Assembly: GCA_014058105.1 (NCBI GenBank)
Contig: JACGCM010000674.1
Coordinates: 620,001-684,000, forward strand
Source: Kingdonia uniflora
Taxonomy: Eukaryota > Streptophyta > Magnoliopsida > Ranunculales > Circaeasteraceae
Direction: 5' to 3'
Length of the DNA stretch: 64,000 nt
A program made the translations under genes and the position numbers. Below are positions 57,393-64,000 of this stretch, in pieces. The notes below the pieces were generated by a model. It was not told the DNA's origin, made no database searches, and was given only the letters and a program-made list of their open reading frames with translations. How positions within the stretch are numbered: the first letter of the stretch is position 1; every line of letters starts with the position of its first letter.

Positions 57393-58139
57393 GCCCCTAA
57401 GTGAAGGGGCGGCCACGGCTTCCCCGGGAAACACTTCCCATAGGTTGGCCTTATCTTAAAACTAGACATATAGAAGGTGTTCATCACCGCTCCGCCCCGG
57501 CATTAGGATGTATGTCGTGTAGACTATTTTAATACACGTTGCTCTTAAATTAAGAAAATTGATGTGTGTAAATTGACCCGCTATCGTGTTTCAATTTTTG
57601 CTCGATGTTTAACATTGTAAAGGCCTTAACCGCTAGGGCTTTTTTGTAGGATTTCATCACACAAAGGAATCTTCAATGAGTGGGACCTCCCACCTAGGGT
57701 TTAAGGGATTTTATCACCTGAGGAATTAGGAGGTAGCGGACCGGGGTAACAACACGGATTCATAGGAACCACTTCAGCCAAGTACCTCAAACTATCAGTT
57801 GTTAAGCGACGTCACCGTTATGTGTGAGTCACGTACGATTAGGCAAGGCAAATGGGCGTGAGGACCGATGCTCAAATAGTAGGACCATTGCTAGCATAGT
57901 GAAGTTTTTGTGTTAGGATTTATACACCAGCTTGACCTACCCAGTTTAATTAACATCTAGATTAGGATTAACTTAGTTAATTTAACTTTCAAAACTGCTG
58001 ATGCGCTTATTTTAAATTATGTGTCTAAATTCACGTAGAATTTTACAATTCTATTTCATTTCATTAGTACATGCCCTAGTACGATCGGATTAGAAAGCAC
58101 ATTGATATATCACCGATTCTTAAAATAGCTAATACGGCT
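57393..58139 (+). mobile_element. Leader of Athila-like element F, right part
   Basis: Non-coding. It opens with the hairpin motif GCCCCTAAGTGAAGGGGC and GGCTTCCCCGGG, then a leader rich in short G/C blocks. It continues without a clear break into the gag frame. Assignment to F rests on position between its PBS (37660) and its gag. Confidence 0.5.
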
Positions 58140-59460
58140 AAGCAAGTCCAACAAAAAGACCTTCAGGCCATATACGACCTTGAAACTAAAAATGAATTTC
58201 TTCCTGAACCAATGGTTGACAAGTCACTCAGGGAGCTTTTTGCTGTCGTTTCGGAAAACTTGCCAAAATGCATTAAGTTGCCAGTAATTATGGTAACCCA
58301 GTTCGATATTAATCCTTTGATTTTGAACCTAATCCCACCTTTTAATGGACTCGATAATCATGACCCATATTTACATATCGATGAATTTGAGTCTATTTGC
58401 CAAACGTTTCAATGTAAGAACATAACAATGGAGTACATCTATTTACTCCTTTTCCCATTCTCTCTTAAATACAAGGCAAAATATTGGCTAAATTTTCTGC
58501 CATTCGAGTCAATTAGCAAGTGGGACACCCTTAAACAGAAGTTTAAAATTAAGTTTTTCACCATTCAAAAAATTGACCTTTTAAAATGTGATATCTCTGA
58601 TTTCCTTCAAGAAGACGGAGAAATTTTTTACGAAACCTGGGAACGTTTTAAGGAAAAATTGCTAAGGTACCTCCATCATGGTTTCCAGAAATGGAGATTA
58701 ATCCAATTCTTTTTGCACGGATTAACTCTTTCAACCCGTGAATCAATAAAGGCCCGTAGCTTAGAAAAATTCCAAGATATGGACGAAACTACTGCATATG
58801 TATTTCGTGATAAATACGCTGAGACATTCCGACAATGGGACTTTACTTCTCGTGATCGTAGGCCCATTAGAAATGGAGGCATCCTTGAATTTCCTAAAAG
58901 CCTCGAATTAAAAGTCTAACTGGACTCTCTTATATGTAAATTCGAGGCTATGGCCGTAGCAAAAGTAGCGGCCCCTAAACCAGCGTCCATTCCTGGGCTC
59001 TATAATTTATACAATGATCTGACACATTATACACACACATGTCCACAACTTCCTGAGTTAATAAATTATAATCCGGACCACGTTAATGCTATCTTGGATA
59101 ATGAAAGGATGCAACACCAAAATTATTTTGGTAGATTTCCTTGACAAAATAACCCAGTATTTTCTTAGAGGAATAAACCACAAGGACAATCCAGTTATAA
59201 TCGTCCACCATATCTGAAGAATCAAACATACCCGACCAAACAAGCCTACCTAGTTTGTTTAGAATCTACACTCCAACAGTTTATAACAGAGATTAGGGGG
59301 ATAACCCCCCAAAATTCTAGGAAACTTTTAAAAATACGAGCCTTTGCACAGAAGTTAGACACCCAAATAAGACAAATAGCAAGCTAATTAAGTGAATGAG
59401 AAAAGGGAAAATTCCCTAGTTAACCAATTGTTAACCTGAGGGTCGCCTTGTTAAGATCAG
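58140..59460 (+). pseudogene. gag of Athila-like element F (largely open N-terminal half)
   Basis: A long open stretch to the stop at 58917. The frame is open upstream of the ATG at 58212 as well (QVQQKDLQAIYDLE). Capsid region: LNLIPPFNGLDNHDPYLHID, EFESICQTFQ, KYKAKYWLNFLPFESISKWD, TLKQKFKIKFF, EIFYETWERFKEKLLRYLHH, the pattern seen in Athila gags (PPF-GL--EDP--HL--F, AK-WL-SLP--SI--W). Downstream 58950-59144 and 59150-59430 continue with TCPQLPELINYNPDHVNAI and an LRxFAQKLDTQIRQIAS-like segment, broken by stops. Pol of F is not in the window. Confidence 0.8.
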
Positions 59461-59640
59461 TGGATCAAAGTTAGTCTCACATCTGGTAGAAGATGTAGTT
59501 TACACAAGGATATAAGAAGATACGAACTATTAAATTGCACCGAGGAATTTTAAGAATAAAACCCCACACTTAGCCCAACCCAACTAGGTGGTAATGGTAG
59601 GGATAATATCGGTGCAATGGGGGCCCAGGCCCTAACACTT
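59461..59640. other. Junction between elements F and G
   Basis: No gene recognised. Element F sequence ends somewhere here and the shortened 5' LTR of G begins. CACCGAGG-type and GGGGGCCCAGGCCC sequence is unassigned. Confidence 0.4.
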
Positions 59641-60204
59641 CAAATGTTTTGTCTGAATTGACTATTTGTCTATTCGAATAGAAGAGGCAGATGCATGTTT
59701 GTTTGAATAAAGTCGTTCGAATGAGATTTTGTCTATGCGAACAAAGTCCTTCTCTGTTCGAACAAAAACACTTAGAACCTATTTTGTTCGAATAGCCTAA
59801 GAGTCTGTTCGAACAGACTTCGTAAAGTCAATTTTAGAAGTTTGTTCTAAAGACATTGGTATGTCTCGTGATCAGTTCTTTGAGTATATCTTTATGTAAT
59901 GACTTCCCATGTTTTTAAGGGATACTAAGGTGTACTTTTATCCCTATCTTGGTGAGTTTAATTCTAGGAAGACCTAAAATTTGAGAGACTCTATAAGAGC
60001 TTGAGAAGCTTGGAGAGATCGTTGTAACATGTTTGATGATAGTAGATTATTCTCGGGGAGTGGTTTATTATCCGTAAGGGTTTTTCACTTCTCTTCTCCT
60101 AGTAAAATCATTGTGTTCTTATTTACGGTTAATTTCATAATTGAAGCTTCTATTTATCGCTCTTGGCGAGGAATTGGGATTCGCTACCCTGATTCCCAAT
60201 AACA
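59641..60204 (+). repeat. 5' LTR of copia element G (left end missing)
   Basis: It shares GACTATTTGTCTRTTYGAA-AGAAGA with 63850-63885. By comparison with 63747-63840 the first 90 or so bases are absent. Contains CTATTCGAATAG (59669) and the 18-bp perfect palindrome AGTCTGTTCGAACAGACT (about 59801-59818). It ends CCCAATAACA before the PBS-like GGTGTCAGAGTGC (60205-60217), a decayed initiator-Met PBS. Middle parts (CGTGATCAG, TGTAATGACTTCCCA) resemble the LTR of element D, so D and G are related families. Confidence 0.7.
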
Positions 60205-60245
60205 GGTGTCAGAGTGCAAGGTTAGGGCTTGTGTGGTAAAGAGCG

Positions 60246-60835
60246 ATGGCTGATATAGAGAAATTAGAAATCAATGAATTTAATGGATTAAACTTTGGGA
60301 TTTGGAAGATGCAAGTAGAGGATTTTCTATATGCGGAGGATTGTGATTTTCTTCTATAAGGGATTTTGACGATTCCGGCCGATATGGATCATTTGGAGTG
60401 GGAGCTTCTAGATCAAGATATTCCAGGTAAAGTTCATTCAACACTTTTAAGTTTTATTTTTTCTAAATTACCTAAAGTGAGTACCGCGTTAGAGATGTTG
60501 GACAAGCTATCAAAGATATTTAAATCAACCTCGAGTGATTTAAATTCTCAGAAGTGTATTAAGAGTGTTTTAAATTCCCATAAACGGGTTACTTTCAGTG
60601 ATGTAGTAGAAGTCTTTGGTGATGATTCTCGTGTAATACCTTTTGGATATTCGTTGTTAACATCGGGTAATTACTCGGATGTTGAAGTTAAAGGAAAGAG
60701 AGCTTCACATATTGAGAATGGAAGCAAAAGGCGCATAAAGGTATGGAATTGCAATCAACAAGATATTTATTGGAATTACAGTAAAGCTGGTAATAAGAAG
60801 AAAGATTGCAGATTGACGAAAAGAGAAGATCTGTA
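60246..60835 (+). pseudogene. gag of element G, broken
   Basis: ATG at 60246: MADIEKLEINEFNGLNFGIW, KMQVEDFLYAEDCDFLL then a stop. It continues at 60366-60836: FIFSKLPKVSTALEMLDKLS, KIFKSTSSDLNS. At the end a zinc-knuckle-like CNQQDIYWNYSKAGNKKKDC has lost its second Cys. Typical copia gag (N-terminal FxGxNFxxW motif). Confidence 0.75.
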
Positions 60836-63735
60836 AAGAGGGGTTTGTTGACTTTCTCAGGGGAAGGTAAAAATTCTGATAGTGCCTCCAATCTTATTTC
60901 ATGTAATTTGTGCGATATGACTTGTGATATTCTAGATAAACCATGTAATGTGATTCATGGTACACGGGATAAGTCATGGTGGTTGTTTTATGGTGTTTGT
61001 AAAAAGTTGAGGTTAGACTTGGATGCTCTATTAAAAATTACCTCGGGTAAAGGCGAATTGTCTAGCTATGATGATTGCAATCACATAGTAGATAATGGAG
61101 ATGTTCGGATTGGATTAACGAATGATAATTCGTTAAGTTCAGACACGGTGCAAAATGTGCCTAGTATGGCTAGAAGTATGTTTTCGAGCCAACTACTGGA
61201 CTTGGGTCCTTTGGCTACCTTCGGCGATGATGTTTTTGTGATCATGAAGGATGCTACTATTTTAGCTTGGGACAAAAGACAAGATGCGTTCTTAGGGACG
61301 TGTAATGCTAATGATGAGATTAGCGGTGTTGTTACTTTTATGGTGGACTCTAGTGCATGGCATGAGAAACTTGGTCACGTGAGCATTTGGATAAAAACAT
61401 TGTTCTCGAGGAGAATACTTGACAAGTTAAAATCGAAAGATTTATTCTTTTGTGATGACGCTGCCTTGGTAGAGCAAAAGAAAGTTAGGTTTCCTAGAAA
61501 GAGAAGAAAATGGAATATGAGATCAAACCACTTATAGGATGATGTATAAGAACTGACTAAAGTTAGTTCCAATAGGGGATTTCATGGATTTGTTGTTTTT
61601 AATGGTGATTTCACACGAGAGCTTGGTGTACATTTCTTAAAGAATGAAATAGATTGGTTTGATGTTTTTGCTAGATGGAAAGCTTTGGTTGAGATTGAGA
61701 AGGGTTCAATGTAGAAGCGTCTTGGGTTTAACGGTGATGGTGATCAATTTTGCTATGATGAGTTTGTTATAGATAAAGCATCTATTGGGATTGAAAGGCT
61801 TGGGAAGATCCCAATAATACTATAAGAGATTGGTATGGCCGAAAGTGTGGTCCATGAGATTACTGAAAGGGCGCGAAGTATGAAATATTTCATTGAGTTG
61901 TCAAAGCAGTTTTGGGTACATTCGACAGTTTTGACGGTTGATATAGAGTCTTGGTATGCATTGGATTTTGGACTATTAGAAGAGATCACTTGGATGAAAA
62001 ATGAGGTAATTATTTATACTTTTTTTGTCTATTATAGTAGTAGATCATTACTAGAGTATATGTCTAGTTTGTGCATGTTCATTAGATATGTTTGTGATAA
62101 TTTTGGTGACCAATCTTGCGATGTGAAGAATAAGAAAATTATCCAAATTATTGATGTGATATCCAATGATGATGCTTTTTTGCAAAGATATGGATAAGTG
62201 GACTGGATAAATAGATTTATCGAGGTCATGTGAGTATACAAAAATCTTTGCAAAGATAGTGTTGGAGCCATTTGTTGAAAATGTCCAATGAGAACCATAT
62301 ACTCCTCCGTTTGTAATTAAAAGAGGAACCAAGGTTTCGAGACCTACAACCCGTTATCATTACTTCCGACATTGTTTGTGGCTAGCCAGTATTGGTGATA
62401 GCTATAAGGTGACTTTACAAGGTGAGGCCATGGTCAAGTGGGAGTTTGTCATGGATGATGATGAGATGGGATCTCAATCATCAAATCGGGTATATGATGT
62501 TCATATTAAGCTGGTAAAACTCTTTACTTCACAAGTTGGTTTGCAAGTTAAACGTGATCAAGTTTGTTCAAGCAGTTCAAGGTGAAACTTGTGGTAAAGT
62601 ACTTTCAAGAAGAAATAGGTGTTTATATCAAGATATTTTTTGGTTCACCAGTTGTAAAGCTAGTTGTTTTGTAGTGGCTTTGTTTTTTGGATTGAGTGAT
62701 TCTCGATGCGGAATAAAAATTCTTCATGATTGATCTCATTAATGATAGGTATGAAAGTTGGCTACATGGATACATAGTTACCAGGTGAAGTAGCATTATG
62801 GAGGCTCATATATGAGAGATCATATGTGTGTCCAGGATATACACCGAAACGATGAGGCTCAATATTACCTATGTTTAAATCATTGGTTGATTAATGAAAT
62901 ACCACAGAGACCTTTGTTAATGTTATGAGTTTTGAGAACTCATGGATTATCTGTAATTAGAGTATGGATGATATGCTAGTTGCGTATGCAAGTTCTAGCA
63001 TGGGTGAGATTGAAGAGTCGTGGGAACGGTTATCTTAATAAAGGGTTGGACTAATGGATTGGCAAATCCTTGTGCATATGGCATAGTTTGACAGGAAGAA
63101 CTTGAAGCAGAAGTTATTATTGACATAGTACATTAAGACTGCTTAGAGTGCTATTTGGTAGAACACCATTTGTCATTACTTCGGGCTTGAGACATGTGTT
63201 TGATTGGCTATGGAATGCGATACGAGTGTAGATCGAGGTATGTCTAAACCGATTGATGATTTTTTCGCTAATGTATGTCATTATTTACATGAGACCAGAG
63301 TTTTCTCATGAAGTGGGAGCTGTGGGACGTTGATAATGAATATTATGTATTCAAAGAAGACTAAGTTGTAGCTCATAGCTATGGATATCGAGATGACAAT
63401 GGTTAATTACATTATTGATGTAAAGGCATAAGTATAGTACATCTTTGAAAGTTTGTAAATGATGTTTTTGATTCTTTTGTTGAGAAAAATATTTAAAAAT
63501 ATTATTACATGATTTTGGGTGGTACGGTAGCTTTTTGTGTGAAGAGTTCAGTTTGACACGGCTATAAATGTGGTTACTTTGAAGATGGGTGAAGTTACAG
63601 GAACCTCACATTTCAAATTCCAAGTGCGAGATTTGTTGAAGATTGTGAAATTTTGTAAGTGGGTCATTAAGATTGAAGGTTTGGGTAGTGGGAGCAAGTT
63701 AGTGATCTGGAGTTGGTTGGAATGGACTAGATTTC
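60836..63735 (+). pseudogene. pol of element G, strongly degraded
   Basis: An open stretch at 60806-61537 covers the protease/pre-integrase area: LGPLATFGDDVFVIMKDATI and the GAG-pre-integrase motif WHEKLGHVSIWIKTLFSRRI. Integrase traces: DVFARWKALVEIEKGSM-stop near 61660, CYDEFVIDKASIGIERLG near 61750, AESVVHEITERARSMKYFIE near 61836. The entry to RT is suggested at 62376-62585 (EAMVKWEFVMDDDEMGS). Later sequence to 63735 holds only faint RT/RNase H resemblance with many stops. Confidence 0.6.
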
Positions 63736-63746
63736 AAGTGGGAGAT
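63736..63746 (+). other. Polypurine tract of element G
   Basis: AAGTGGGAGAT immediately before TGTTAAGG, the standard copia PPT-LTR junction. Confidence 0.7.
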
Positions 63747-64000
63747 TGTTAAGGTATAAACTCAAATCTTGTTCGAGGAAGTTCATCGGAGCTCATGGAA
63801 CGAGCGAGGATTGAAGACGGTTTGAAAAAATGATTTTTCAATGTTCTGTTTGAATAGACTATTTGTCTGTTTGAACAGAAGATGCAGAAGGATGTTTATT
63901 TGAATAAACTTTCTCTATTTATTCGAACAAAAGGCAAGTCGTTCGAATAAGATTTTTTTTTTTTTGTTCTAGCAGTCTCCATTCTATTCAAATAGACTCC
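63747..64000 (+). repeat. 3' LTR of element G (partial, window edge)
   Basis: Starts TGTTAAGGTATAAAC. From about 63845 it repeats the 5' LTR: CTGTTTGAATAGACTATTTG, TTCGAACAAAAGGCAAGTC, GTTCGAATAAGAT. It continues beyond the window. Confidence 0.75.

Larger units (their letters stand above)
59641..64000 (+). mobile_element. Ty1/copia retrotransposon G (continues past the window)
   Basis: 5' LTR, gag, protease remnants, GAG-pre-integrase, integrase, a heavily decayed RT/RNase H stretch, PPT and the start of the 3' LTR, in copia order. Coding is degraded throughout, and the RT is hardly recognisable (no YVDD seen). The right LTR is cut by the window edge. Confidence 0.75.

Overview
This is a stretch of plant nuclear DNA, almost certainly from a flowering plant and probably a eudicot. 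The evidence is one split bHLH transcription-factor gene with GT-AG introns surrounded by a dense, nested mass of plant-type LTR retrotransposons (Tat-like, Athila-like and chromovirus Ty3/gypsy elements, plus Ty1/copia), a LINE, a SINE-like sequence and MITE-like repeats. No prokaryotic feature is visible. The only apparently intact cellular gene is the bHLH gene at 8925-10142 (plus strand, three coding exons, 343 codons). A broken relative lies 2 kb upstream at about 6690-6981.

Layout. 1-1034: minus-strand gag relic of a Tat-like element (J). 1035-5945: plus-strand Tat-like element A of the same family, cut off in the integrase zinc region and joined at 5946 to an inverted LTR piece (to 6299). 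6300-10526: gene island with the bHLH relic, a SINE-like repeat and the bHLH gene. 10527-25965: copia-like non-coding element K; its left LTR is split by a LINE fragment (about 10646-12568) and its body is split by the complete but defective 11.9-kb Tat-like element C (13758-25700). C has both LTRs, a degraded gag-pol with two RNase H domains, a 196-bp tandem repeat where integrase should be, and a set of antisense reading frames with their own TATA box and intron. 25966-28240: a MITE, a long-TIR element and a large inverted repeat. 28385-34331: Ty1/copia element D. 34332-36743: a second copy of the Tat antisense gene, on the plus strand. 36744-59460: Athila-like element F, interrupted by minus-strand Tat-like element E (38418-57392), which is itself interrupted by chromovirus H (42597-51776). 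59641-64000: Ty1/copia element G, running off the window.

No element seems able to move by itself. Several proteases have lost active-site residues, C has lost its integrase, and pol frames carry many stops. Chromovirus H pol is one continuous frame broken only by stop codons, most of them TAG, which points to decay by C-to-T change in methylated heterochromatin.

The most interesting points are: (1) a palindromic CTRTTCGAAYAG-type motif iterated in the LTRs of copia elements D and G and also of the unrelated chromovirus H; (2) an antisense gene carried by Tat-like elements, seen in two diverged copies that share a 5'-UTR intron ending just before the same ATG context; (3) tandem 463-bp LTRs separated by a 135-bp miniature interior holding little more than a PBS and PPT; (4) the 196-bp tandem array replacing integrase; and (5) a roughly 820-bp hairpin-forming inverted repeat. 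Element names (A, C, D, E, F, G, H, J, K) are labels used only in this annotation.
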